Position numbers and translations under genes: made by a program | Assembly (NCBI RefSeq): GCF_963677305.1 | Contig: NZ_OY781925.1 | Location: 867,501-931,500, forward strand | Reading direction: 5' to 3' | Length of the DNA: 64,000 nt | Source of the DNA: an uncultured Holophaga sp. | GTDB lineage: Bacteria; Acidobacteriota; Holophagae; Holophagales; Holophagaceae | In this document: piece by piece, positions 8,475 through 16,464 of the stretch | Layout of the letters: every line of letters begins with the position of its first letter | How positions within the stretch are numbered: the stretch's first letter is position 1 | Notes under the pieces: generated by a model | The model's database searches: none | What the model was told of the DNA's origin: nothing | Seen by the model: the letters and a program-made list of their open reading frames with translations, nothing else

Positions 8475-9896
8475 ATGGCGAAGGTGCTGGTGGTGGATGA
8501 CAGTCGGGAGACCTGTGAGCTTCTGGAGCTTCTGCTGGGAGAAGGCGGGCTGGGGCTGGAGGTGGTCAAGGCCACCCGGCCTGAACAGGCGCTGGAGCTG
8601 CTCAATACCGGCAGCTTCGAGGTGATGCTCTCCGACATCAACCTGGAGGCCGCTCTGGATGGCCTGGATCTCCTGCGGGTGGCCAAGCCCCTGGGGGTGG
8701 AGACCATCCTCCTCACGGGCTTCGGTACGCTTGAGAAGGCCCTGGAGGCGGTGCGGGAGGGGGCCTTCGACTTCCTTTCCAAGCCCTGGAACAACGAGGA
8801 GCTCAAGTCCCTGGTCAAGCGTGCGGTGGTGCGGCGCGAGAACCTGGCCCGGAAGGCCGACAAAGGGCCGGTGCCCAAGGTCCGGAAGAGTCTGATGATC
8901 GGCTCCAGCCCGAAGATGATGGAGGTGTACCGCACCATCGCCTCCCTCCAGAACAGCCGCTCCACGGTGCTGATCTCCGGCGAGAGCGGGACCGGCAAGG
9001 AGCTGGTGGCCCGGAACGTTCACCAGAGCAGCGATCGCAAAGACCGCCCCTTTGTCGCCATCAACTGCGGGGCCATGACGGAGAGTCTGTTGGAGTCCGA
9101 GCTCTTCGGGCATGAGAAGGGGGCCTTCACCGGGGCCATCTCCGACAAGAAGGGGCTCTTTGAGGAGGCCAGTGGCGGAACCATCTTCCTGGACGAGATC
9201 GGGGAGACGACCCCCAGCTTCCAGGTCCGCCTGTTGCGGGTGCTCCAGGAGCAGGAGATCCGGCGGGTGGGCGGCAGCCGGACCATTCAGGTGGATGTCC
9301 GCGTCATCGCCGCCACCAACCGCGACCTGGAGCAGATGGTCAAGACAGGCCGGTTCCGGGAGGATCTCTTCTACCGCCTGAGCGTGGTGGAGATCCGGGT
9401 GCCCCCGGTCCGGGAGCGCTACTCCCTGGATGATCACGGTGATCGGGTGAACTCGGACATCCCCCTGCTCCTGGACCACTTCATGGTGGAGGCCAGCCAG
9501 AAGGACGGTCAGGCCTACGCCATCCGTCCGGATGCCCGGCGGATGCTCGAGGCCTATTCCTGGCCGGGCAACGTGAGGGAGATGGGGAACGTCATCGAGC
9601 ACCTGACCCAGCTGAGCCGGGGGCGGGAGATCACGCCCGAGGATCTGCCGGAGAAGGTCCAGGAGGAGGCAGTCAAGCGGGGACCGGTCCTGCCCCAGGC
9701 TCTGGCTCCGCTGTTGGAGCTGATCGAGGGCTGGGATCATCTGCCCACCCTTGAGGAACTCGAGAAGCGCTACATCCACGTTCTCCTCAGACAGGAGCCC
9801 CGCAAAAGTCGGGTGGCGGAGATCCTGGGCAAGGACCGGACCACCCTCTACCGGAAGCTCAAGGACCTTGGCTTGGCCGAACCTGGTGAGGAGTAG
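8475..9896 (+). CDS. Sigma-54-dependent response regulator (NtrC-type activator)
   Basis: 473 residues. The receiver domain (1-120) has VLVVDDS, the phospho-acceptor Asp in LSDINLE, LLTGFG and LSKPW. The AAA+ domain (about 140-370) has Walker A GESGTGKE, the sigma-54 contact loop GAFTGA, Walker B GGTIFLDEIGE and the arginine-finger region FREDLFYRL. A Fis-type helix-turn-helix ends the protein (SRVAEILGKDRTTLYRKL). ATG 8475 is chosen over 8469 because AAGGG sits at correct spacing only for 8475. No sensor kinase gene lies nearby. It sits directly upstream of a sigma-54 promoter and the repeat-protein gene, its obvious candidate target. Confidence 0.95.
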   Translation: MAKVLVVDDSRETCELLELLLGEGGLGLEVVKATRPEQALELLNTGSFEVMLSDINLEAALDGLDLLRVAKPLGVETILLTGFGTLEKALEAVREGAFDFLSKPWNNEELKSLVKRAVVRRENLARKADKGPVPKVRKSLMIGSSPKMMEVYRTIASLQNSRSTVLISGESGTGKELVARNVHQSSDRKDRPFVAINCGAMTESLLESELFGHEKGAFTGAISDKKGLFEEASGGTIFLDEIGETTPSFQVRLLRVLQEQEIRRVGGSRTIQVDVRVIAATNRDLEQMVKTGRFREDLFYRLSVVEIRVPPVRERYSLDDHGDRVNSDIPLLLDHFMVEASQKDGQAYAIRPDARRMLEAYSWPGNVREMGNVIEHLTQLSRGREITPEDLPEKVQEEAVKRGPVLPQALAPLLELIEGWDHLPTLEELEKRYIHVLLRQEPRKSRVAEILGKDRTTLYRKLKDLGLAEPGEE

Positions 9897-9905
9897 GGGT
9901 ACAGT

Positions 9906-9937
9906 GTTGCAATGTGCCACGCGATGCGGGATGCAAC
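9906..9937 (+). promoter_or_regulatory. Candidate enhancer (activator) site
   Basis: GTTGCA at 9906-9911 is inverted as TGCAAC at 9932-9937, centred about 75 bases upstream of the -24 element. This is the distance expected for an upstream activating sequence bound by an NtrC-type dimer. The assignment is inferred from symmetry and position. Confidence 0.45.
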
Positions 9938-9991
9938 GCTCTCAGGCGGTGTCTGGATGCGTTCTGGCGAGCATTCTGAAGCAATCGGTAC

Positions 9992-10008
9992 TTGGCACAC
10001 ATCCTGCC
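9992..10008 (+). promoter_or_regulatory. Sigma-54 (-24/-12) promoter
   Basis: TTGGCACACATCCTGCC contains GG (9994-9995), exactly ten bases, then GC (10006-10007). It matches TGGCAC-N5-TTGC at all but one of the strongly conserved positions. Transcription should begin near 10019, about 36 bases before the repeat-protein ATG. Confidence 0.85.
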
Positions 10009-10054
10009 TTAAGGGAGCCATGCCGGACGCCCGGCCAACCCTAGGAGAAACTCA

Positions 10055-10873
10055 ATGAACAAGCTCGCCGCCCTGCTTGTGGCCGCCGCCATCATCAGCC
10101 CCGCCTTCGCCGAGCAGGCCAAGAAGCCCGCTGAGACCGCCCAGGTCGAGACCAAGAAGCCCGTGAAGAAGGCCACCAAGAAGGCCGTGAAGAAGGCTGA
10201 GGCCGCTCCCGCCGCTGCCGCCGAGAAGAAGGCCATGCCCGCCGAGGAGCAGAAGGCTCCCGAGGCTGCCGCCCCCGCCCCCAAGAAGGCCAAGAAGCAC
10301 ACCATGAAGAAGAAGGCCGCCAAGAAGGCCGAGGCCGCTCCTGCCGAGGAGAAGAAGGCCATGACCGCCGAGGAGCAGAAGGCTCCCGAGGCCGCCGCCC
10401 CCGCCCCCAAGAAGGCCAAGAAGCACACCATGAAGAAGAAGGCCGCCAAGAAGGCCGAGGCTGCTCCTGCCGAGGAGAAGAAGGCCATGACCGCCGAGGA
10501 GCAGAAGGCTCCCGAGGCCGCCGCTCCCGCCCCCAAGAAGGCCAAGAAGCACGCCAAGAAGCACGCCAAGAAGGCTGCTGTCAAGGCTGAGGCTGCTCCC
10601 GCCGAGGAGAAGAAGGCCATGACCGCCGAGGAGCAGAAGGCTCCCGAGGCCGCCGCTCCCGCCCCCAAGAAGGCCAAGAAGCACGCCAAGAAGGCCAAGA
10701 AGGCTGCCGTCAAGGCTGAGGCCGCTCCCGCCGAGGAGAAGAAGGCTGTGACCGCCGAGGAGAAGAAGGCTGATGAGGCTGCCGCTCCCGCCCCCAAGAA
10801 GGCCAAGAAGCACGCCAAGAAGGCCAAGAAGGCTGTCAAGGCCGAGGCCGCTCCTGCCGCCGAGCAGAAGTAA
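10055..10873 (+). CDS. Exported Ala/Lys/Pro/Glu-rich repeat protein (histone-H1-like composition)
   Basis: 272 residues of very low complexity. Residues 1-19 form a signal peptide (MNKLAALLVAAAIISPAFA|E). The mature part is five repeats of 42-44 residues starting at about 48, 92, 134, 178 and 221, each reading AEAAPAEEKKAMTAEEQKA, then PEAAAPAPKKAKKH and a basic linker. Acidic and basic blocks alternate, like an H1 tail with charge balance. There is no enzyme motif and no cysteine. AGGAG lies upstream of the ATG. The gene has its own sigma-54 promoter and a strong terminator, so it is monocistronic. Possible roles are a cell-envelope or polyphosphate/DNA-binding polymer; none is shown. Confidence 0.8.
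   Translation: MNKLAALLVAAAIISPAFAEQAKKPAETAQVETKKPVKKATKKAVKKAEAAPAAAAEKKAMPAEEQKAPEAAAPAPKKAKKHTMKKKAAKKAEAAPAEEKKAMTAEEQKAPEAAAPAPKKAKKHTMKKKAAKKAEAAPAEEKKAMTAEEQKAPEAAAPAPKKAKKHAKKHAKKAAVKAEAAPAEEKKAMTAEEQKAPEAAAPAPKKAKKHAKKAKKAAVKAEAAPAEEKKAVTAEEKKADEAAAPAPKKAKKHAKKAKKAVKAEAAPAAEQK
10196..10840 (+). repeat. Five in-frame tandem repeats of about 126-132 bases
   Basis: Units begin near 10196, 10328, 10454, 10586 and 10715, with a partial sixth at 10841. They are nearly identical at DNA level and use almost only AAG, GCC and GAG codons, so unit number may vary by slippage or recombination. Confidence 0.85.
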
Positions 10874-10894
10874 GAAATCCCTTAACCGGGTGGG

Positions 10895-10920
10895 AAAAGC
10901 GGGCTTCGGCCCGCTTTTTT
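10895..10920 (+). terminator. Intrinsic terminator of the repeat-protein gene
   Basis: GCGGGC, a TTCG tetraloop and GCCCGC are flanked by AAAA and TTTTTT, 22 bases after the stop codon. Confidence 0.93.
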
Positions 10921-11192
10921 GTGCCCCAGGGAAGGGATGGCGCTGCTGGGCGAGCGTCTTGACTGTTGCTGCCACCGAGATTGCTCTGTCTGCTGGCTGA
11001 GGGTCGACCGCCTAAGGCTGTTCTCGCCTCCTGTGTCCCTTCCGAGCCTCCCCAGGGCGACATCCGATGCCAAGCGTGGGGAGACGAAGGGTCAGAGCAG
11101 AAAGGTTGCCTTGGTGGGTGCCCCAAAGGATCCTGGGCCGCATTAGGGACCCCGTGCCCGTCCGGCTGCATTGAGTGGCTCACCTGCAAAGG

Positions 11193-11211
11193 CCCCCGCC
11201 TCAGGCGGGGG
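11193..11211 (-). terminator. GC hairpin, possible terminator of the minus-strand small ORF
   Basis: CCCCCGCC, loop TCA, GGCGGGGG. Read on the minus strand it is extended by weak AAGG/CCTT pairing and followed by only CCTTTG, so termination is uncertain. It lies 17 bases beyond the stop of the 11228-11326 ORF. Confidence 0.4.
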
Positions 11212-11227
11212 ATGCCTTACCTCTGTG

Positions 11228-11326
11228 TCAGAGGCCATTGGTCTGAAATTCCACCTCGATGATGTGGGCGGGCTCCTTGGTGACCCAGGGGAGGCCTTTC
11301 AGGACTCGGAGCTTTCGAGTGTCCAT
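11228..11326 (-). CDS. Possible small protein (32 residues) or gene remnant
   Basis: ATG at 11326 opens a 32-codon frame reading MDTRKLRVLKGLPWV, then TKEPAHIIEVEFQTNGL and TGA. Composition and codon choice (CTC, GTC, GAG, ATC) look like real coding sequence, unlike the surrounding DNA. A GC hairpin follows the stop. No good Shine-Dalgarno sequence is seen, and an in-frame TGA lies two codons upstream, so it could be the tail of a decayed gene. I do not recognise a family. Confidence 0.3.
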   Translation of the reverse strand: MDTRKLRVLKGLPWVTKEPAHIIEVEFQTNGL

Positions 11327-11692
11327 TGCTCATGATTGGTGGATGGCTGTCGATAATATCCTGAATTCTGTTTCAGATATTGAATAGAGGGTTGAATTCG
11401 AAGTCCTGCCGAATCGGCAAATGGTTTTAGGCCATTGCTTGGATAATTTTGAGATTCCGAGAATCCACCCGGGCGCCTAGCTCATTAGCGATTCTGTACA
11501 CGGTTCCCACGCCAAGGCTCCTGGGAGATTTCCCGGTTCACAAAAGAGTTGCAAGGCTGTTGCACCCGTTCATACTCTTTGCCTAGTGAGGCGATGCCTC
11601 TTCTGCTGTTGCAGGAATGTGACGATGGCGCAGAAGGTTCCCCATCCGCCCCTTTCACCCAACCTCGACCCACACAACCACGGAGGATCCCT

Positions 11693-14545
11693 ATGAGGAG
11701 CTATCGTTCAACCCTCGCGACGCTGATCGTCGCGGGCATCAGCGCGACGGTGGGGCTCCAGGCCCAGACCGTCACCACCGGTGCCATCAGCGGTAAGGTG
11801 CTGGATACCGCTGGAAATGTTCCCGTGGCCGGTGCGACCGTCCGCGCCACCTCTGGTCAGGTTACCCGCACGGTGGTCACCAACACCGACGGCTCCTTCG
11901 TCCTCAGCCTCCTGAACGGCGGCACCTGGAGCGTCCAGGTCACCAAGCCGAGTTACGCTTCTGCCAAGCAGCACGTCCAGGTGATGGTCAACAGCGTGGT
12001 GTCCACCAACTTCAAGATCGCCAAGGAGAGTGCGGTCACGGTGGAGGTGGTAGCCTCTTCCTCCACCCTGGATACCTCCACCACCACCACTGGCAACACC
12101 TACTCCTTGGGCACCATTGCAGATCTGCCCGTGGGTAACAGCCTCTCCAACATCGCCATGCTGACTCCCGGGGTGTCCGCGTCCGGCTTCACCAGCTCCT
12201 ATGGTTATGGTCTTGACATCGCCATTGCCGGCGCCTCCGGCGCTGAGAACTCGTTCAGCGTGGACGGTCTGACCACCAATGACATGCGGTACGGTGGACA
12301 GGGTGCCAGCGTGATGACCGAGTTCATCGACCAGGTCGATATCCAGACCGGCGGGTACAAGCCTGAGTTCAGTGCCCTGGGTGGCGTCTTCAATGTCACC
12401 ACCAAGTCCGGCAGCAATGAGTTCCAGGGCACCGCTTGGACCCACATCGCCCCCGCCTCGATGAAGACCGCCCCGAAGGGCACCCTCTGGTATTCCGAGA
12501 CCGCTGCCACCACGGTGTGGGACGCAGGTGCCTGGGTGGGTGGCCCCATCATCAAGGACAAGCTCTTCTACTCCGTGGGCCTGGGTTACGAGACCACCGA
12601 GGTTCCCTCCTACGGCAACAACACGGGCAACGAGGTTGGCTCGGAGAGCATTCCCAACGTCCAGTACTTCTCCAAGTTCAACTACTTCATCAACCCCGAC
12701 AACCAGCTCACCCTGTCCTTCTTCGGCAACCAGAAAAAGGACACGCGGGAGAACGCTGCGGCCACCGCCAATGCGCTTGGCGGCTACGGCGACGAAAATT
12801 CGGGCTACACCGAGAAGAACACCACCTCCAACTTCAACATCATCTGGGACTCGGCCCTGGCCTCCAACATGAACATCTCCGTCAAGGCCGGGCGGTTCAA
12901 TCTTGGTAACAAGCTTACCCCTGCTGATAACAGTTCCCGGGTTTACGACTACACAACCTACTTCGGGACGGCCCTCTCTGGCGTGCCATACGTAACCGGG
13001 GGCGGCGGCTCCGTCAACGACGACGAGACCAATGTCAGCAACCAGTTCTCTGCCGACCTGAGTTGGTTCCTGGGCAACCATGCCCTGAAGTTCGGCTTCT
13101 CCTATCAGGACTCCGAGTACAAGGTCGATGAGACCTATGCCGGTGGCTCCTCTTGGTATCTCTACCCAGCCGAATACGGTGGAACGGGTTGGGCCGCTCG
13201 TGCCTACCAGCGCGTCTACTGGAACCACTCCAAGGCCAAGGCTAACTTCATGGGCATCTACGCCCAGGACGGCTGGCAGGTCACCAATGGGCTGAACCTC
13301 TATTACGGCTTCCGTATGGAGCAGCAGGAGCAGAAGGCCGGGTCCGACGGCCACACCTTCATGAAGTTCGACTTCCTGGACTACATCCAGCCCCGCTTGG
13401 GCTTCACCTGGGACCTGGAGGGCAACGGCAAGTCCAAGTTGAGCGGTAACTTCGGTATCTACTACGAGAAGATCCCCCAGCGCATGGCTGCCCGCACCTA
13501 CGGCAACGAGTACTACCATCGCTTCCGTTATTACGATTACACCTACGACACCACCACCCACACGGTTACCCCCACCAGCCCTGCCAGCCAGGATGTCGAC
13601 TACTCCACCGGCTGGAGCAATGACCCCATCGCGGACGACCTCAAGCTGCCGAAGCGCACCGAGATTCTCCTTGGCTTCGATCGTCAGGTGACTGAGCACA
13701 CCACCGTGGGCATCCACGCCAAGTACCGGAAGCTGACCGATATCATCGAGGACAGCGTTCTGACCGATGCTGAGGGCGGAACCCTGGACACCAGTGATAC
13801 CGTCGGCCAGGCCATCATCTGGAATCCCAAGAAGGGCAAGGTCTCCTGGACCAACACCTCCGGCGATAAGGTGACGGTGGACAACACCCTCATTCCCGAG
13901 GGCTATAACGAGTACAAGTCCCTTGATGTGACCTATACATGGAAGACCGATGACTCCATGGTCAGCGCCTCCTACACCTGGAGTCGCAACTACGGCACCT
14001 ACGAGGGCCTGATCAGCCCCAGCAACGGCCAGGCGGACGGCAACATCACCGCCTCCTTCGACTACTACCCCTACGTCGGCACCGGCCTCCTGCCCACCGA
14101 CCACACTCACTCCTTCAAGATCTTCGGTACCCATAAGTTCCACTTCCGTTCCGGTGACACCCTCACCGTTGGTGCCAACTTCCTGGCCCAGAGCGGGGTG
14201 CCCTACAGCTGGAAGGACGATGGCTCCACCAGCAGCCCTGCCCTTCCAGATGTCGGTCTCTACGGCAACTCCACCTTCAAGGACGGGAAGATGGGCAACA
14301 TGGGCCGCACCCCTTGGGTGAAGCAGATGGATGTCAGTGCCCAGTACGAGCTGCCCCTGAGTGGCAAGATTGCGATCATGCCCATGGTCGAGGTCTTCAA
14401 CCTCTTCAACGCTCGGGTTGCCACCCAGGTTGAGGAGGAGGCTGCCGACCAGAACGGTGTGCTTTACACCGGCGGCCGCTGGGGTTCTGCCACGGGCTAC
14501 CAGGCCCGCCGCTACTTCCGCTTTGGTATGAAGGTGAAGTTCTAA
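11693..14545 (+). CDS. Oar-like TonB-dependent outer-membrane receptor with CarboxypepD_reg domain
   Basis: 950 residues. Residues 1-25 are a signal peptide (ending GLQAQ). Residues 29-115 form a carboxypeptidase-regulatory-like beta sandwich (GAISGKVLDTAGNVPVAGAT ... TNTDGSFVLSLL). A plug-like domain follows (LPVGNSLSNIAMLTPGV, FSVDGLTTND, GGVFNVTTKSGSNEFQG), then a long aromatic-rich beta-barrel ending in RYFRFGMKVKF with the C-terminal Phe read by the BAM machinery. The ATG at 11693 has CGGAGG at ideal spacing. Oar-type receptors are typically expanded in Acidobacteriota and Myxococcota; the substrate is unknown. Local codon use (TACGGC, ACCACC) suggests high expression. Confidence 0.9.
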   Translation: MRSYRSTLATLIVAGISATVGLQAQTVTTGAISGKVLDTAGNVPVAGATVRATSGQVTRTVVTNTDGSFVLSLLNGGTWSVQVTKPSYASAKQHVQVMVNSVVSTNFKIAKESAVTVEVVASSSTLDTSTTTTGNTYSLGTIADLPVGNSLSNIAMLTPGVSASGFTSSYGYGLDIAIAGASGAENSFSVDGLTTNDMRYGGQGASVMTEFIDQVDIQTGGYKPEFSALGGVFNVTTKSGSNEFQGTAWTHIAPASMKTAPKGTLWYSETAATTVWDAGAWVGGPIIKDKLFYSVGLGYETTEVPSYGNNTGNEVGSESIPNVQYFSKFNYFINPDNQLTLSFFGNQKKDTRENAAATANALGGYGDENSGYTEKNTTSNFNIIWDSALASNMNISVKAGRFNLGNKLTPADNSSRVYDYTTYFGTALSGVPYVTGGGGSVNDDETNVSNQFSADLSWFLGNHALKFGFSYQDSEYKVDETYAGGSSWYLYPAEYGGTGWAARAYQRVYWNHSKAKANFMGIYAQDGWQVTNGLNLYYGFRMEQQEQKAGSDGHTFMKFDFLDYIQPRLGFTWDLEGNGKSKLSGNFGIYYEKIPQRMAARTYGNEYYHRFRYYDYTYDTTTHTVTPTSPASQDVDYSTGWSNDPIADDLKLPKRTEILLGFDRQVTEHTTVGIHAKYRKLTDIIEDSVLTDAEGGTLDTSDTVGQAIIWNPKKGKVSWTNTSGDKVTVDNTLIPEGYNEYKSLDVTYTWKTDDSMVSASYTWSRNYGTYEGLISPSNGQADGNITASFDYYPYVGTGLLPTDHTHSFKIFGTHKFHFRSGDTLTVGANFLAQSGVPYSWKDDGSTSSPALPDVGLYGNSTFKDGKMGNMGRTPWVKQMDVSAQYELPLSGKIAIMPMVEVFNLFNARVATQVEEEAADQNGVLYTGGRWGSATGYQARRYFRFGMKVKF

Positions 14546-14565
14546 TCCCTGCCCTTCGCCTCTTG

Positions 14566-14595
14566 CGCCCCCGCACCATGCGGGGGCGTTTTCTT
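14566..14595 (+). terminator. Intrinsic terminator of the receptor gene
   Basis: CGCCCCCGCA pairs with TGCGGGGGCG around a CCA loop and is followed by TTTTCTTT, just before the convergent rsmE stop. Confidence 0.93.
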
Positions 14596-14600
14596 TCCCC

Positions 14601-15311
14601 CTACATCCCCAGCCGCACGGCCCCCGCCAGGGCCACGGGGGCGGTGACGGCCCGGAGGATGGACTTGCCGAAGCTGAGGGGCTGCCAGCCTGCCTGACGG
14701 AGCCCTTCGAACTCCTGATCCGTGATGCCCCCTTCGGGTCCGCTGGTGAAGGCGATGGGCCCGGGCCCGGGCTCGGGATTCTGCTCTCCTGTGGGCAGCT
14801 CGTAGGCCACCCACTTGCGGGGGCAGTCCAGGTCCAGGAGGGCTGTCAGGGGGATGGGATTGGCCAGCAGGGGCAGGCGGGAGCGGTGGCTCTGTTCGGC
14901 GGCGGCCAGGATGAGCTTCTGCCAGCGCTCCATGCGGGCCTGGGTCTTGCGGGCATCGTACTGGCTGCGGGCGTAGATCACCGGCTGGAAGCTCGTCACA
15001 CCCAGTTCTACGAGGGGAGGCAGCATCTCGTCCAGTAGGCTCAGCTGGGCCGGGATGGGCAGACAGGCGAGGATGGGGAAGGGGGCCTCCCGGTCTTCGT
15101 CCAGGGGGGCCACGAGGCGGGCCAGGGCCCGGTCCTTGTGCAGTTCGGCGAGGTCCGCCCGCCAGAGGCCTGAGGAGAGGACCAGCTCCAGGGCATCCCC
15201 CACCTTGAGGCGGAGCACCTGCAGGTGGCGGGCCTGGGCGCCATCGAGGGGGATGCTTGAGCCGCCCTCCGCGGCCTGCTGGGTCTCAAGGAAGAGTCGG
15301 GGGGTACTCAT
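14601..15311 (-). CDS. rsmE: 16S rRNA m3U1498 methyltransferase RsmE
   Basis: 236-residue SPOUT methyltransferase. The N-terminal PUA-like domain ends near residue 75. The knotted SAM-binding C-terminal domain has VIYARSQYDARK, AAEQSHRSRLP, the signature FTSGPEGGITDQE (about residue 190) and FGKSILRAVTAP. It methylates U1498 in the decoding region of 16S rRNA. The length is normal for the family. It converges on the receptor gene across a terminator. Confidence 0.92.
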   Translation of the reverse strand: MSTPRLFLETQQAAEGGSSIPLDGAQARHLQVLRLKVGDALELVLSSGLWRADLAELHKDRALARLVAPLDEDREAPFPILACLPIPAQLSLLDEMLPPLVELGVTSFQPVIYARSQYDARKTQARMERWQKLILAAAEQSHRSRLPLLANPIPLTALLDLDCPRKWVAYELPTGEQNPEPGPGPIAFTSGPEGGITDQEFEGLRQAGWQPLSFGKSILRAVTAPVALAGAVRLGM

Positions 15312-15519
15312 GGGGGGAGCTCCTGGGCCGGGGAATACGGATCCCTGCGCATCCCCGGCTCGCGCCCTTGTCCGGGGGGGACAGGGGGAAAGGGGACGAA
15401 AAGCGGATGAGAAACCATGATATCCGCGTCAGCCCAGGCTCCCTGGCGCTCTGGGGGGCCCCCTCCCGGTCGCCGGGTGGCCTGCCGATGAACTGGTAGA
15501 CTGTTCCCAGGAGGACGCT

Positions 15520-16464
15520 TTGCTGCACGCCCTTGGATCATCGGCACCCTGGTGGGCCTGGCTGGGTTTCCATCTCCTGGTTTTTCTGCTCCTGGCGCTG
15601 GACCTGGGGGTCTTCAACCGGAAGGTCCATGCTCCCAGTGCAAAGGAGGCAGGGCTCTGGAGTGCGGTCTGGATCGGCATCGCCCTGGCGTTCAACGGCC
15701 TGGTCTTCCACTTCCTGGGGGTCCAGCGGGGAGCCGAGTGGTTCACGGGCTACATCCTGGAGAAGAGCCTCAGTGTGGACAACCTCTTTGTCTTCGTGAT
15801 GCTCTTCGGGGCCTTCAAGGTGGAGTTGAAGCACCAGCACCGCATCCTCTACTGGGGCATCCTCGGTGCGCTCCTCATGCGGGCGGTGATGATCCTGACC
15901 GGAACGGCCCTCCTGAACCGCTTCGAGTGGATGATGTATGTCTTCGGGGCCTTCCTGATCTACACCGGGCTTCATATGGGCTTTGCGGAGGAGAAGGAAT
16001 CGGACCCCTTGGACAATGCCATGGTGCGCTTCTTCAAACGGATCCTGCCGTTGGATCCCGAGGGGGGCTACCAGCACTTCACGGTAGTCCGCGAGGGGCG
16101 GCGCCTTTTCACGCCCATGCTCCTGGTGCTCCTGGTGGTGGAGGGTACGGATCTGGTGTTCGCGGTGGACTCGATCCCTGCCGTGCTGGCGGTGACCCGC
16201 GATCCCTTCACGGTCTACACCTCCAACATCTTCGCCATCCTGGGCCTGCGCAGCCTCTACTTCCTGCTGGCCAAGATGATGGACCGCTTCCACCGCCTCA
16301 AGGGTGGGCTCGCGGTGGTCCTCACCTTCGTGGGGGTCAAGATGTGCATCTCGCACTGGTACCATATCCCCATCCTGCTCTCCCTGGTCTTCATCGCTGC
16401 GGTCCTGGGGGGCTGCATCATCGCCAGCCTGGCCTGGCCTCACGAACACTCCGAGGAACCCTGA
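15520..16464 (+). CDS. TerC/Alx-family integral membrane protein
   Basis: 314 residues with about nine membrane segments. Family motifs are EKSLSVDNLFVFVMLF (about residues 85-100), VEGTDLVFAVDSIPAVLAVT (about 207-226) and SNIFAILGLRSLYFLL. These acidic intramembrane motifs are thought to carry Mn(II) or related metal export during protein secretion or alkaline stress. The start is TTG at 15520 with AGGAGG five bases before it; no ATG fits. I looked for a Mn riboswitch in the 208-base leader and could not support one. It overlaps ribF by one base (TGATG). Confidence 0.9.
   Translation: MLHALGSSAPWWAWLGFHLLVFLLLALDLGVFNRKVHAPSAKEAGLWSAVWIGIALAFNGLVFHFLGVQRGAEWFTGYILEKSLSVDNLFVFVMLFGAFKVELKHQHRILYWGILGALLMRAVMILTGTALLNRFEWMMYVFGAFLIYTGLHMGFAEEKESDPLDNAMVRFFKRILPLDPEGGYQHFTVVREGRRLFTPMLLVLLVVEGTDLVFAVDSIPAVLAVTRDPFTVYTSNIFAILGLRSLYFLLAKMMDRFHRLKGGLAVVLTFVGVKMCISHWYHIPILLSLVFIAAVLGGCIIASLAWPHEHSEEP

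Larger units (their letters stand above)
10921..11692. other. Long non-coding stretch before the Oar-like gene
   Basis: About 770 bases without a convincing long gene. It holds a perfect hairpin at 11193-11211, a 32-codon minus-strand ORF (11228-11326) and an AT-richer segment at 11330-11460 that probably includes regulatory DNA for the receptor gene. I recognise no riboswitch or tRNA here. Open frames to 11549 upstream of the receptor lack coding character. Confidence 0.5.

Noticed and set aside
10196..10840. Repeat array that could be taken for CRISPR
   Set aside because: Repeats are contiguous, in frame and protein-coding, 126-132 bases long, without spacers and without cas genes.
11708..14143. 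811-codon minus-strand open frame
   Set aside because: Antisense to the Oar-like receptor; repetitive Gly/Val/His shadow.
15312..15519. Mn-sensing (yybP-ykoY) riboswitch before the TerC gene
   Set aside because: Only a weak GGGGA-like similarity; the conserved paired elements could not be found.
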